In this document: in pieces, positions 18,444 through 28,354 of the stretch
Position numbering within the stretch: position 1 is the stretch's first letter
Layout of the letters: every line of letters begins with the position of its first letter
Assembly (NCBI RefSeq): GCF_903914075.1
Contig: NZ_CAIWNQ010000010.1
Coordinates: forward strand, 1 to 64,000
Direction of reading: 5' to 3'
Origin: Ruegeria sp. THAF57
GTDB lineage: Bacteria > Pseudomonadota > Alphaproteobacteria > Rhodobacterales > Rhodobacteraceae
Length of the DNA: 64,000 bases
Program-made: the position numbers and the translations under genes
The notes under the pieces: model-generated
The model's input: the letters and a program-made list of their open reading frames with translations, nothing else
What the model was told of the DNA's origin: nothing
Database searches by the model: none

Positions 18444-20575
18444 GCTTACAAGATTGCAGGGAACACACACTGTTTGAGACGTGTTTGATGCACATCTCTG
18501 CGCAACTCGAACGGCCCATAACAGCCGCAGCTCTTTTTTCAGCACACTCGGATCCTGCCGGGGAATTAACTGTCCGGGATGCAATTGAAGCAGCAGACAA
18601 GGCCGGATTGCAGGCTGGCTATGGTGAGTGGAAACTGCCGAACTTCGACGAAAGCCTGGTGCCTGCGCTCTTACTGATGACCGGAAACCGAACCGTTGTT
18701 TTCCACGGCCGCACCAAGACCGGTGAGTACCTCATCTACGACCCGCAGCGCGGAGAACAGATTGCCGAGGTCGCGGAAGCGCAACTGAAGGAGGCGTACA
18801 CTGGGTATGCGATCCTGTTTCGTCGCAGCTATCTGAGGGATCCGTCACTTAAAACTCAGCATGTCTCTGGTCACTGGTTTTGGTCCGCAATGTCTGCAAA
18901 CCACTGGTCCTACGCACAGGTTGTACTGGCCGCTGTAGTGGCAAACATACTTGGGTTGTCCACATCTGTATTTATCATGGTGGTGTATGATCGGGTTCTG
19001 CCGAACGAAGCTACAGAATCCCTGGTGGCCTTAACCATCGGCGTCGGTTTGGCGCTTGGCTTTGACTTTTGTCTGAAAATTCTAAGAGCCGGGTTTATTG
19101 ATAGGGCCGGAAAAAAGGCCGATCTTCTCATGGGGCGGCGCGTCTTCGATCAGTTGCTGAACATTCGGATGAAGTCCCGCACTGGTTCGACAGGCGCCAT
19201 GGCCAATACCGTCAGAGAATTCGAGACACTGCGAGAGTTTTTTACGTCCGCCACTCTTGTTGCCGTCGTCGATTTGCCGTTTATCGTTTTGTTTATCCTC
19301 GTCATCCACGCGATAGGTGGCTCACTTGCCATTATCCCAGCTCTGTCGGTCCCCGTTGTGCTGGTCGCTGGACTGGTGGTACAAGCGTTGCTTGCGCGGC
19401 TGGCCGAAAAAAGTTTTGCCGACGGGCAATCAAAGCAATCGGTTCTGATCGAAACGGTTTCCGGGCTCGAAACCATCAAAACGACAGCTGCAGCAAGACA
19501 GATGCGATCACGATGGGACGCTGCCATGGACAGGCAATCCACCCATGGTATGCGCAGTCGAACGATTACACAATTCGCATTGAACTTAACGGGCTTCACA
19601 CAGCAAGCCGCTCAAGTATTGATTGTCTTTTACGGCGTTTTCCTGATTACCGACGGTCAAACCAGCATGGGCGCGTTGGTTGCATGTGTGATGTTGACGG
19701 GGCGGGCGCTGGCGCCACTTGGCCAACTCGCCCAGACTTTGACCCGCGTAAACCAAGCGAGAAGCGCATATCGCAGTCTGAACACTTTGATGGATGCGGA
19801 AAGCGAACGCCCCACGGGAAAAGGCTGGATCAGCCGTCCTGATATCGAAGGCCGCATTTCGTTTAAGGGTGTTAGATTTTCGTATTCTGATCAAATGGAT
19901 GAGACACTGTCAGGCATTTCAATTGATATCCAACCCGGAGAAAAGGTCGCTATTCTCGGCCCAATAGGGTCCGGAAAAAGCACGATCGCGCGCCTGATGC
20001 TAGGGCTTTATCAACCTGACTCTGGCTCGGTATCATTAGACGGCGTGGACATCCGCCAGATTGACCCTGGCGATCTTAGAAGGAACATTGGGTCTGTTCT
20101 ACAAGACATCTGGCTGTTTTCTGGATCAATACGAGACAACATAGCGGCAGGTGCAAACAGGGCCCGCGACCAGGAAATAGTCGAGGCCGGGCGGATCGCG
20201 GGAGTAGAAGATTTTGCAGCCCGAACCGCTGCGGGCTACGACATGCAACTTTCCGAACGCGGTGAAGGATTGTCTGGTGGTCAACGGCAGGCCATAGCCC
20301 TAGCGCGCGCGTTAATTGGGCGACCACCGGTTCTTCTGTTTGACGAGCCGACAAGCGCCATGGACGTAAAGACAGAGTCCGAAGTCATCGAACGGCTGAA
20401 ACAAGCGACGGCGGATACGACCATGGTAATCGTCACGCATCGCACCAGTCTCCTCGCTCTTGTGGATCGCGTGATTGTAATCGAAAACGGACGGATTTCA
20501 GCTGATGGCCCCAAAAGTATCCTGACCCAACATCTGCGTCCAACCGGAAGGAAACTGAATGCCGCGGCATCCTGA
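18440..20575 (+). CDS. Type I secretion ABC transporter (LapB/RtxB type)
   Basis: 711 residues. Residues 1-135 are a C39-peptidase-like domain that appears inactive, as in LapB-type exporters of RTX adhesins. About 160-430 is a six-helix membrane domain. The ATPase domain (about 470-700) has Walker A GPIGSGKS, signature LSGGQRQA, Walker B VLLFDEPTSAMD and an H-loop TMVIVTHR. It would energise export of the adhesin and probably of the divergent RTX protein. It overlaps tolC by 4 bp and hlyD by 17 bp, so the three are one unit. Confidence 0.93.
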   Translation: MSLQDCREHTLFETCLMHISAQLERPITAAALFSAHSDPAGELTVRDAIEAADKAGLQAGYGEWKLPNFDESLVPALLLMTGNRTVVFHGRTKTGEYLIYDPQRGEQIAEVAEAQLKEAYTGYAILFRRSYLRDPSLKTQHVSGHWFWSAMSANHWSYAQVVLAAVVANILGLSTSVFIMVVYDRVLPNEATESLVALTIGVGLALGFDFCLKILRAGFIDRAGKKADLLMGRRVFDQLLNIRMKSRTGSTGAMANTVREFETLREFFTSATLVAVVDLPFIVLFILVIHAIGGSLAIIPALSVPVVLVAGLVVQALLARLAEKSFADGQSKQSVLIETVSGLETIKTTAAARQMRSRWDAAMDRQSTHGMRSRTITQFALNLTGFTQQAAQVLIVFYGVFLITDGQTSMGALVACVMLTGRALAPLGQLAQTLTRVNQARSAYRSLNTLMDAESERPTGKGWISRPDIEGRISFKGVRFSYSDQMDETLSGISIDIQPGEKVAILGPIGSGKSTIARLMLGLYQPDSGSVSLDGVDIRQIDPGDLRRNIGSVLQDIWLFSGSIRDNIAAGANRARDQEIVEAGRIAGVEDFAARTAAGYDMQLSERGEGLSGGQRQAIALARALIGRPPVLLFDEPTSAMDVKTESEVIERLKQATADTTMVIVTHRTSLLALVDRVIVIENGRISADGPKSILTQHLRPTGRKLNAAAS

Positions 20576-21869
20576 CCTCGCAACACTGGCCATGGAAATG
20601 CGCGGACGGGCGCCTTTGCGTAGTTCAATGTTGCTGTTGCTCATCGTGGCGTGTCTCGTCACTGCGGCGCTATGGGCGTACCTGACAGAACTGGATGACG
20701 TGACCAGGGTAGATGGGCGGATCGTGCCTTCGGGTGACGTCCAGAAAATTGAGGCGACGGAGACAGGTGTTCTCAGGTCACTGCACGTTCTGGAAGGCCA
20801 AGTGGTAGACAAAGACACCCTGTTGATGGAGTTCGACACCACACAGATTGACAGCGAACTCAAACAGAAGCAGCAGCACGCCTTTGGTCTGATCGCACGC
20901 GTTCACAGGTTGCAAGTCGAAATCGACGAAGGGGATCTGGTCTTTGCCAAGAGCCTGATCGAGGGCGCGCCGGACGTGGTAAAATCTGAGACAGCTCTCT
21001 ATCACGGTCGCCAAACCGAACTTCGTTCCGAAATTGCCATTCTTGAACGGCAGCGCTTGCAGCGACAGCGAGAATACGAAGAGGGCCTTGTCGATCAAGT
21101 CACCGCAGAAGAAACGCTCAGAGTATTGGCCGAAGAACGTGCCATCATGACACTGTTGGTGAAAAAGAAAATGGAGCCAGCGACTACTCTGTTGACCCTT
21201 CGGCGCAGCGAGGCGGAATGGTCGGGCAGAAAAACCCGCGCGGAAGCTGTAACAAACCGGTTACAGACCGGTCTTGAAGAAATCGACGATCGAATTCGCG
21301 CAACGCGAAATCGGTTCCGCAGCGCCGCTTTGACAGACCTTGCGATCGCCACTGCAGAACTTGCGGCTTTGAAACCCGCCATTCCAGCCCTCAAAGACCG
21401 TGCAGACCGCGCCCAGATAAAATCTCCTGTACGAGGAATCGTAAATCGAGTGCACCGCACGACAATTGGCGGCTTGGCGCGCAGTGGGGAAGATCTTATT
21501 GAAATTGTCCCGTTGGACGACACGCTTCTTGTGGAAGCTTATGTACCCCCAAAAGACATCGCATTTCTATACGCCGGGCAACCCGTAAAGGTTAAGATTA
21601 CCGCTTATGATTTCGCTCGATACGGCGCTTTGGACGGAAACATAACCAGGATCGGCGCCAGCACTATTTCTCGGTCTGAACGGGATGACGAAGAAGTCTT
21701 CGTTGTTGAAATTAAGACGCGCCAGTCGTTTTTGGATGCAAACGGAGTGTCGATTGAGATCATTCCCGGCATGATTGCGGAAGTTGACATCCTTTCAGGG
21801 AAAAAGACCGTTTGGGAATATATTGTTCAGCCCGTGATCAAGATCAGGGATAAGGCTCTGCGCGAGTGA
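20559..21869 (+). CDS. Type I secretion periplasmic adaptor (HlyD/LapC type)
   Basis: 436 residues with one N-terminal TM helix (about 23-43), a lipoyl half (VLRSLHVLEGQVVDKDTLLMEF), a long coiled-coil region with many charged and Leu/Glu/Arg residues (about 85-280), the second lipoyl half (AQIKSPVRGIVNRVH) and a beta-barrel. The end, with IKTRQSFL and PGMIAEVDILSGKKTV, is the classic HlyD C-terminal signature. It joins the ABC protein to the TolC-like channel. It begins inside the ABC gene and is the last gene of the secretion unit. Confidence 0.93.
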   Translation: MPRHPDLATLAMEMRGRAPLRSSMLLLLIVACLVTAALWAYLTELDDVTRVDGRIVPSGDVQKIEATETGVLRSLHVLEGQVVDKDTLLMEFDTTQIDSELKQKQQHAFGLIARVHRLQVEIDEGDLVFAKSLIEGAPDVVKSETALYHGRQTELRSEIAILERQRLQRQREYEEGLVDQVTAEETLRVLAEERAIMTLLVKKKMEPATTLLTLRRSEAEWSGRKTRAEAVTNRLQTGLEEIDDRIRATRNRFRSAALTDLAIATAELAALKPAIPALKDRADRAQIKSPVRGIVNRVHRTTIGGLARSGEDLIEIVPLDDTLLVEAYVPPKDIAFLYAGQPVKVKITAYDFARYGALDGNITRIGASTISRSERDDEEVFVVEIKTRQSFLDANGVSIEIIPGMIAEVDILSGKKTVWEYIVQPVIKIRDKALRE

Positions 21870-21885
21870 GCGATCCCAAACCTGG

Positions 21886-21926
21886 CCAATTTTGCTGTTT
21901 CATACACAGCAAAGCGATTGGTCTTT
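21886..21926 (+). terminator. Hairpin between convergent genes
   Basis: CCAAT (21886-21890) can pair with ATTGG (21917-21921), enclosing TTTGCTG and CAGCAAA arms, and TCTTT follows. It lies between the HlyD gene and the convergent response-regulator gene, where a terminator would be expected. Confidence 0.45.
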
Positions 21927-21956
21927 CCGCAAGTTTCAGGACCATCGCCCGCCGCG

Positions 21957-22661
21957 CTACAGCCAGTCCACATCCCCTAGGAATATGTAGCCGGCACCAT
22001 AGATTGTCTTGATCAAGCGAGGGTTTTTTGGGTCTTCACCCAACTTTGTACGCAAACGGGAAATTCTGACATCCATGGCCCTGTCAAAACTTTCACCCGC
22101 CGCTCCGCCTAACGCTTCTTGCATTTGGGCTCGGCTTATCAGCCTTTTAGGGCTTTCCAGAAACAACCGTAGAACCTCACCCTCGGCGTGGCTGAACGGG
22201 GTTTCTTGCCCGGTTTTGTTCTCAAGGATGTAGCGGTCGAAATACGCCGTCCATCCGTTAAACCGTGCTGCGTCAGACTGTGTGGCCTGGGACCGTGGCG
22301 ACCGCAGCCTTGCCCGGACGCGTGCAACGACTTCTGCCGGATCAAAGGGCTTGGTGATATAGTCATCCGCGCCAAGCTCCAGCCCTGTTACCCGGTCCTG
22401 CACTTGCGCACGGCCGGAAATGATAATCACCGCCGCACCCTGTTCCAGCGCAAGCCTGTGAACCAGCGCAAGGCCATCGGTATCGGGCAAGGACAAATCC
22501 ACAAGACAGACATCCGGCGTGACACGTTTCAGCGATGCTTCAAATTCGCGGGCCCGTGAAAAACTCTGTGTCTTGAACCCCGCATCTTCGAGCGCTTCAG
22601 TTAAAATCCGGCGGATCTCGGGTTCGTCATCGACGATGGTAACCAAAGGTTGAGTCATCAC
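21957..22661 (-). CDS. OmpR-family response regulator
   Basis: 234 residues: receiver domain (about 6-120) with acidic pocket DDE, phosphoacceptor Asp in VCLVDLSLPDTDG, Lys in YITKPF; then a winged-helix DNA-binding domain (about 135-230) with RAMDVRISRLRTKLGEDPKNPRLIKTIYGAGYIF, matching OmpR/PhoB (given here in two parts: DVRISRLRTKLGED and IKTIYGAGYIF). It is a cytosolic DNA-binding regulator. It follows the hybrid kinase gene with a 4-bp overlap, so the kinase is very likely its partner. Targets are not visible; the sulfatase gene directly upstream of the kinase gene is a candidate by position. Confidence 0.93.
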   Translation of the reverse strand: MMTQPLVTIVDDEPEIRRILTEALEDAGFKTQSFSRAREFEASLKRVTPDVCLVDLSLPDTDGLALVHRLALEQGAAVIIISGRAQVQDRVTGLELGADDYITKPFDPAEVVARVRARLRSPRSQATQSDAARFNGWTAYFDRYILENKTGQETPFSHAEGEVLRLFLESPKRLISRAQMQEALGGAAGESFDRAMDVRISRLRTKLGEDPKNPRLIKTIYGAGYIFLGDVDWL

Positions 22662-24553
22662 GCAGCCTCCGCACGGATCAGGGCGGACAATTGAGCCCGC
22701 GTAAAAGGTTTACGCAGAACCGGTGCAAGCGTCAGCGCCTTTCGGTGCAAGGGATCGGAGTAAGGTAAGGACGTCATCAGGATACATGGCAACTTGTCCT
22801 TTAACCGATCCAGCAAATCCAACCCCGTGCCTTCCCCTTCAAGACGAATATCAGAAAGCACCAGCACGATATCCTCGATATCTGACGCAAGCGCCAGGGC
22901 TTCATCCACCGATGTCGCCTCGATCACTGAAAAACCAAGATCAACCAACATGTCACGGAACTGACTGCGCAGGTCGTCACTATCTTCGACCAAAAGAACC
23001 ATACCTTCCTGAACAGGTGGCGCCGGTCGATAGGGCAATCGCAAAACAACCGAAGCCCCCGACGGGGTATTGCGCAAGTTCAGATCACCACCGGCCAGTT
23101 TCACCGTGTCATACACCATCGGCAAACCCAGACCTGACCCTTCGCTGCCCTTGGTGGTAAAAAATGGGTTCAATGCCTTCTTCAATGCATCGACAGAGAA
23201 CCCCGGACCAGTGTCCGATACGGTTACCTCGACCCAAATCGAACCTACTGTATGGGCGCTGATCGTAATCTGACCCGTTTCGCCACACGCATCTCTTGCA
23301 TTGAGAACAAGGTTCAGCAGCGCATCCTGCAGCATTCCGGGATCCAGCATCAAAGCTTCGTCCGGAAGAGTGTTTACCACCGACAAACCGACCCCTCGCG
23401 GCAAAGAGGGTGATGCCAGAATGCGCAGGTCTTCCAACAGACCACGCATATCGGTCGCCTTTGGCTGAGGAGTCCGGCTACCTGTCATATCGGCGATACG
23501 GTTGAGCAGTTGCCCACCCCGCCGGGCCGTCTGTTGTGTCGCTGCCACCAATTCGCGTGCAGGTTCCGGCAGATCCATCTTGTCCAACCGGGATTGCATT
23601 CCCAGGATGATCGTCAACAGGTTGGAAAAGTCATGCGCCAGCCCGCTTGTCATTTGTGCGGCCATGGCCCGTCTGCGTGTCTGCTGCAGAGCAACCCGCG
23701 CCTGTGTCTCTTCGGTGATGTCGACTGACATGACATAGACGCCGCCCACGCTGTCTGGCGTAAAGGACACGCGGATACGTCTGGATCCCTGATCTTCGGT
23801 GAATTCAAAAACCGAGGTTTCACCCTCATAGGCTTTTTTTAGGTGTGGCTGGACACGCGCATAAGAGGCCGCGCCCAATGCCCGTTCGATATGCATTCCC
23901 AAAATCTCGGATGGGCGTCCGGGCATGACGGAATTAAGCCGCCGGTTGGAATAATCGTACCGCCCGTCGGCATCCAAGTGCGCGATATGAGCTGGCATCA
24001 TCTCGGTCGTCATGCGCGTGCGGGCTTCAATCTCGGTCAACTGACGCTTGGCCTCTTCCAAAGCTGCGTTTGTCGCCGCCAGTTTTCGATTGGTTGCGGA
24101 CAGTTCTTCGGCGCGGTCCAGAAGCTGACTGGACAGCTCAACCGATCGGGCGCGCAGCAAGGCCTCGGCCTGTTTGGTATTGGTTATGTCTGTATAGACA
24201 GCCACCCAGCCGCCATTTGGCAACGGGGCGCCTTCAACGGAAATAACCTGACCGTTAGAACGTACCCGCTCAAGGTAATGCGGCTCGAATGTCAGGGCCT
24301 GAGCGACGCGCGTTTCGACAATTTCCACGACACTGGCGTCATCTCCATACTCGCCATTTTCAGCAAGGTATTGGATTGTATCGCGAAACAGCGAACCGGG
24401 TCGGACAAGTTGATCAGGCAGGTTAAACATGGCCTGGAACGGGCGGTTGCTGACAACAAGCCGTAACTGATTGTCATAAATAGACAAACCCTGCCCAATC
24501 AGGTTAAGGCCCGCGGTTGTCATAGTCTTGATCTGTTCTTCAGTAATGTTCAA
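22658..24553 (-). CDS. PAS-domain hybrid sensor histidine kinase
   Basis: About 631 residues, no TM segment, so cytosolic. Order: PAS (about 10-125), coiled coil (130-175), second PAS (175-285), dimerisation/phosphoacceptor helix with GLAHDFSNLLTIILG (His about 310), ATPase domain with N box LVLNARDA and G boxes SDTGPGFS and GSGLGLPMV, then a C-terminal receiver with VLLVEDSD and phospho-Asp in LVLSDIRLEG. The TTG at 24553 is chosen since GGAGGG lies 5 bp upstream; GTG 24568 would put that site inside the gene. It overlaps the response-regulator gene by 4 bp. The internal receiver suggests a side branch or feedback on signalling. Confidence 0.88.
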   Translation of the reverse strand: MNITEEQIKTMTTAGLNLIGQGLSIYDNQLRLVVSNRPFQAMFNLPDQLVRPGSLFRDTIQYLAENGEYGDDASVVEIVETRVAQALTFEPHYLERVRSNGQVISVEGAPLPNGGWVAVYTDITNTKQAEALLRARSVELSSQLLDRAEELSATNRKLAATNAALEEAKRQLTEIEARTRMTTEMMPAHIAHLDADGRYDYSNRRLNSVMPGRPSEILGMHIERALGAASYARVQPHLKKAYEGETSVFEFTEDQGSRRIRVSFTPDSVGGVYVMSVDITEETQARVALQQTRRRAMAAQMTSGLAHDFSNLLTIILGMQSRLDKMDLPEPARELVAATQQTARRGGQLLNRIADMTGSRTPQPKATDMRGLLEDLRILASPSLPRGVGLSVVNTLPDEALMLDPGMLQDALLNLVLNARDACGETGQITISAHTVGSIWVEVTVSDTGPGFSVDALKKALNPFFTTKGSEGSGLGLPMVYDTVKLAGGDLNLRNTPSGASVVLRLPYRPAPPVQEGMVLLVEDSDDLRSQFRDMLVDLGFSVIEATSVDEALALASDIEDIVLVLSDIRLEGEGTGLDLLDRLKDKLPCILMTSLPYSDPLHRKALTLAPVLRKPFTRAQLSALIRAEAA

Positions 24554-24635
24554 ATCCGCCCTCCGCACCTTTCATGCGTAACACCGGAATTATCGCAGGT
24601 GTAGGGGGGTTCGGCGCGACAGGTTGGGGTGAACT

Positions 24636-26180
24636 TCAAAACCGGTCTTTCGACATAGGCCCATCTGGCGTGATCGAGTGAAGGGATAAAGTATGATCCA
24701 TGTTTCGCATCCGATGGCGCAACATAAGGCGCGTCAGGCGTGCAAGTTCAGTCGCGTATTCTGGCTTTTCAGCAACGTTCTCCATCTCTCCCTGAGCAGC
24801 GTGATCAAACAGCATGGGCGACACGTCCGCGGCGAACTCAACCAGTGTAAACCGGCGGTCGCGCAGTATTCCAAGGCATGAGTCGCTGTGGCCGGTTCCC
24901 AGTTCTTTCTGCCAGATGGTTGGTCTTTCTGGTTGGGAAAAATCCAGTTCGCTGAACGAATAGCTGCGCCAATCATCCGGCACCTGCCCGTGCAGGACCG
25001 GCATAAGAGATCGCCCGTCCATCGAGTTTGGGATCGTTTGTCCAACCCATTCCAGAATGGTTGGGGTGATATCTATGGACTCGGTTGGTTCAGATACAAC
25101 CGCACCTGCCCGCGCCTGATTTTCAGGTAAGCGGATCATCAGAGGCGTATGGTAGGCCGCATCATAGACAGTCATCTTGCCCCAACTATGTCGGTCCCCC
25201 AGCATCTCACCGTGATCGGCGGTGATGACTATCAAAGTGTCGTCGTACTGGCCGCTGTCCTTGAGAAACCCGAGAACACGACCCACGTGATGATCTACCT
25301 CGGTGGCCAGCCCCAGATACACGGCTCTTAGCGTCTGGATGTTCTCGGGTGTCGGGTCGACCTGGTCAAAACCCAAAACGAAATCGGCAGGCGTCTGTTT
25401 GGCCATCGTCGGCCCAAAGAAAGGATGCAAAGCCCGCTCGCTGTCTGCCTCGGCAAAGCCAACCGGCAGGGGCAAAGACGTCGCATCATACATGTCGTTA
25501 TAAGGTGCGGGAGCCACCAACGGCGGATGAGGTCGGATATAGGTCAAGTGTGCGAACCAACTTTCACCTACGCGCGACGCCATACTGTTCAGGAATACAT
25601 CTGTCAGGAACGCCGTATCGCTGTCCTGGGCAGCGTACATGGCCGGGTCATTAAGGCGGGCATTCCCTCCGCCACGGGCGACGGGTTTATGGACGTCCCA
25701 GTAATCGTCGAATTCATAACCCTTTTGCAAAAGATGGGATCGCCAAGGGTAAGACTCCTCCAACCGCATTTCGACAACTTCTTCAAACCCGCGCATCGGG
25801 TTTTCATAGGATCGCAAGATCGGGTCATTGGGGTCGTGAACCCTTGGGTCTGCCGTGGTGTCGGTATAGCCGAACAACAACGGCACGTACCCAGCCTTTC
25901 GCATCTCGGTGGCAATGTTTGGTGTGTCATGCCGCAAAGGCGTTCCATTTCGCACTGAACGATGGTTCATCGCGTACTGGCCTGTCAAAATCGACGCTCT
26001 GGACGGTCCGCACGGATTCGTCACGGAATAGTGGCGGTCAAACGTAACGGCATCCGCCATGAATTCCCGCAGGTTCGGCAAGTCGACATGCGCCGCCAAC
26101 GCTCCGTTCAAACAGTCGGCCCGCAATTGATCTATGATGATGAACAGGACATTTCCCGCGCGCCGCATTCCATTCTCCAT
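24636..26180 (-). CDS. Sulfatase-family hydrolase, phosphonate monoester hydrolase-like
   Basis: 514 residues from ATG 26180 (ATG 26168 also possible); the frame upstream to 26279 is unsupported. It opens with NVLFIIIDQLRADCL, the metal-binding DQ strand of the alkaline phosphatase superfamily. CGPSRAS at about residue 58 is the C-x-P-S-R motif whose Cys becomes formylglycine. Then come YIRPHPPLVAPAPY and ITADHGEMLGDRHSWGK with the remaining metal ligands. The motifs and spacing resemble phosphonate monoester hydrolases/phosphodiesterases more than choline sulfatases. It has no signal peptide, so is cytosolic. The formylglycine-generating enzyme is not in the window. Confidence 0.85.
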   Translation of the reverse strand: MENGMRRAGNVLFIIIDQLRADCLNGALAAHVDLPNLREFMADAVTFDRHYSVTNPCGPSRASILTGQYAMNHRSVRNGTPLRHDTPNIATEMRKAGYVPLLFGYTDTTADPRVHDPNDPILRSYENPMRGFEEVVEMRLEESYPWRSHLLQKGYEFDDYWDVHKPVARGGGNARLNDPAMYAAQDSDTAFLTDVFLNSMASRVGESWFAHLTYIRPHPPLVAPAPYNDMYDATSLPLPVGFAEADSERALHPFFGPTMAKQTPADFVLGFDQVDPTPENIQTLRAVYLGLATEVDHHVGRVLGFLKDSGQYDDTLIVITADHGEMLGDRHSWGKMTVYDAAYHTPLMIRLPENQARAGAVVSEPTESIDITPTILEWVGQTIPNSMDGRSLMPVLHGQVPDDWRSYSFSELDFSQPERPTIWQKELGTGHSDSCLGILRDRRFTLVEFAADVSPMLFDHAAQGEMENVAEKPEYATELARLTRLMLRHRMRNMDHTLSLHSITPDGPMSKDRF

Positions 26181-26407
26181 GATTCCGTAGACGTGGGTCC
26201 GGGCAAACTCTGTCTTGGTTCGCGGTCGCGGGCAACAAGATTGTCGCGCGGATATCCAAACGCCCCTTGCCCAGCACAAAGCAAGTTCATGACCAAGACA
26301 AACAAGGCCAAGGTAACCGTCACGAACGCGCTGTTGTTAAGCCACATTCCCCGTTTGGCCTGCAAAAATGCATTGCAGCGCAACGCGGTTTCACATCACA
26401 TACGCCC

Positions 26408-27532
26408 ATGACACAACCAGCGATTCAATCTGACTGGAACGCCGACGGCGTTTACCTCAAGGTATCAGGTGAATTGGTAACGCAGTCCCTCAGCAGCGTT
26501 GAAAACGCTTTCTCTTCGTTCAAACCTGACGGGACCTCGGTTGTGTTGGATTTGACGGATGTGCAGGCTCTGGACACCGGGGGCGCCTGGCTTGTCGCCG
26601 ATCTTGCGCGCCGTGTTCAGGCATCTGGGGCAGATGTTCAGTTTCAGGGTGTGACATCTGCGTATTCCGACCTGATTGACACGGTTTCCAAAAACATCCC
26701 CGACGAACCAGGTGCCGCAACACATCACCGCACCTTTGCCGACTGGGTTGAGAGTATTGGCAAACGAACGGTTGGAGGCTGGAACGACAGCCTGTCGATT
26801 CTTGGGTTTTTGGGCCTGACCTTGCATCGGCTGTTCAGAACTGTCCTGATGCCGCGCCGGCTGCGCCGTGCAGCATTGGTGTCGCAGATGGAGGAGGTCG
26901 GTTTCAAGGCGATCCCGATAGTGGCCTTGATGGGCTTTCTGATCGGCGTTGTTCTGGCTTTTCAGGGTGCAACGCAGCTCAAGCAGTTTGGCGCCGAAAT
27001 TTTTGTCGTCGAACTGATCTCAATCTCGGTCTTGCGAGAATTGGGCATTCTGCTGACGGCCATTATTGTGGCGGGCCGGTCTGGATCTGCATTCACGGCT
27101 TCAATAGGTTCGATGAAAGTGCAGGAAGAGATCGACGCGATGCGAACCTTGGGGTTAGACCCGATCGAAGTTCTGGTGATCCCCCGCGTCGTGGCCCTGC
27201 TGATCATGCTGCCGATCCTGGGCTTCATAGCTGACATGGCCGCCCTGTTTGGCGGGGGATTGATGAGCTGGATCGACCTTGACGTCAGCCCGGGGATGTT
27301 TGCGACCCGGCTGAAGGAAAACACCGGCATCTGGCACTTTGCCATTGGGATGATCAAAGCGCCATTCTTTGCGCTGGTCATCGGTGTCGTCGCCTGTTGG
27401 CAGGCAATGCAGGTCAAAGGCTCGGCCCAGAGCGTTGGGCAGCGCACGACCGCTTCGGTCGTTCAATCCATCTTCATGGTCATTGCGCTGGACGCTCTGT
27501 TTTCAATCTTTTTCTCAGTCATGGGGGTCTGA
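26408..27532 (+). CDS. MlaE-type lipid ABC permease with N-terminal STAS domain
   Basis: 374 residues from ATG 26408. Residues 1-100 form a STAS-like domain (VVLDLTDVQALDTGGAWLVADL). The rest is an MlaE/YrbE permease with five or six TM segments, including FLIGVVLAFQGATQLKQFGAE, IVAGRSGSAFTASIGSMKV and EEIDAMRTLGLDPIEVLV, the family signature. In the E. coli Mla system STAS is a separate small protein (MlaB); here the two are fused. It acts in the inner membrane in phospholipid or sterol-like lipid transport, with the ATPase and MCE protein encoded next. The ATPase gene begins 1 bp after the stop. Confidence 0.93.
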   Translation: MTQPAIQSDWNADGVYLKVSGELVTQSLSSVENAFSSFKPDGTSVVLDLTDVQALDTGGAWLVADLARRVQASGADVQFQGVTSAYSDLIDTVSKNIPDEPGAATHHRTFADWVESIGKRTVGGWNDSLSILGFLGLTLHRLFRTVLMPRRLRRAALVSQMEEVGFKAIPIVALMGFLIGVVLAFQGATQLKQFGAEIFVVELISISVLRELGILLTAIIVAGRSGSAFTASIGSMKVQEEIDAMRTLGLDPIEVLVIPRVVALLIMLPILGFIADMAALFGGGLMSWIDLDVSPGMFATRLKENTGIWHFAIGMIKAPFFALVIGVVACWQAMQVKGSAQSVGQRTTASVVQSIFMVIALDALFSIFFSVMGV

Positions 27533-27533
27533 A

Positions 27534-28349
27534 ATGGACGGAACACCCCTTGAGAAGACCGCAAAGACCGACACAAAACGCGAGGCCGTAATTCGCGTTC
27601 GCAATCTGACCAATCAATTCGGCCCGCAAGTTGTCCATCAGGATCTGAACCTGGATGTCTGGCGCGGCGAAGTTTTGGGCATCGTCGGCGGCTCTGGCAC
27701 GGGCAAGTCGGTTTTATTGCGTACAATCGTCGGGCTGAACAAACCTGCAGCTGGCAGCATCGACGTGCTGGGGGTCGACGTTTTGAACGGCCCCGAGCAG
27801 GAACGACAGCGGATCGAACAACGTTGGGGGGTGGCGTTTCAGGACGGCGCACTCTTTTCGTCGCTGACTGTCCTTCAAAACGTGATGGCCCCGATGCGCG
27901 AACATACAGGCCTGAGCGAAAGCCTGATGACCGCGCTTGGTGGGCTAAAAATCAGTCTGGTTGGGCTGCCGCAATTGAGCTGCGGAAAATTTCCGTCCGA
28001 ACTGTCGGGGGGGATGCGTAAACGCGCTGCACTTGCGCGGGCGCTCGCGCTGGACCCGGAAATCGTTTTTCTTGATGAACCGACAGCCGGTCTAGATCCG
28101 ATTGGTGCCGCGGCCTATGACGAGTTGATCGGCGAATTGCAACACGCTCTCGGCTTAACGGTCTTTATGGTCACACATGATCTGGACAGCCTCTATGCCA
28201 TTTGTGATCGCGTCGCAGTTCTTGCAGAAAAACGCGTGCTTGTTGAAGGCCCGATTGAAGAAATGACCAAAGTCGATCATCCTTGGGTTCAGGAATACTT
28301 TACGGGCCCCCGCGCGCGTGCTGCGCAAGAGAAGGGGCAAGACAGGTAA
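27534..28349 (+). CDS. MlaF-type ABC ATPase
   Basis: 271 residues from ATG 27534. Walker A GGSGTGKS, a GVAFQDGALFSSLTV Q-loop region typical of MlaF, signature ELSGGMRKRAALARAL, Walker B IVFLDEPTAGLD, and MVTHDLDSLYAICD with the H-loop. It powers the lipid transporter. It is 1 bp after mlaE and 5 bp before mlaD, so the operon is tightly packed. Confidence 0.93.
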   Translation: MDGTPLEKTAKTDTKREAVIRVRNLTNQFGPQVVHQDLNLDVWRGEVLGIVGGSGTGKSVLLRTIVGLNKPAAGSIDVLGVDVLNGPEQERQRIEQRWGVAFQDGALFSSLTVLQNVMAPMREHTGLSESLMTALGGLKISLVGLPQLSCGKFPSELSGGMRKRAALARALALDPEIVFLDEPTAGLDPIGAAAYDELIGELQHALGLTVFMVTHDLDSLYAICDRVAVLAEKRVLVEGPIEEMTKVDHPWVQEYFTGPRARAAQEKGQDR

Positions 28350-28354
28350 ACGTT

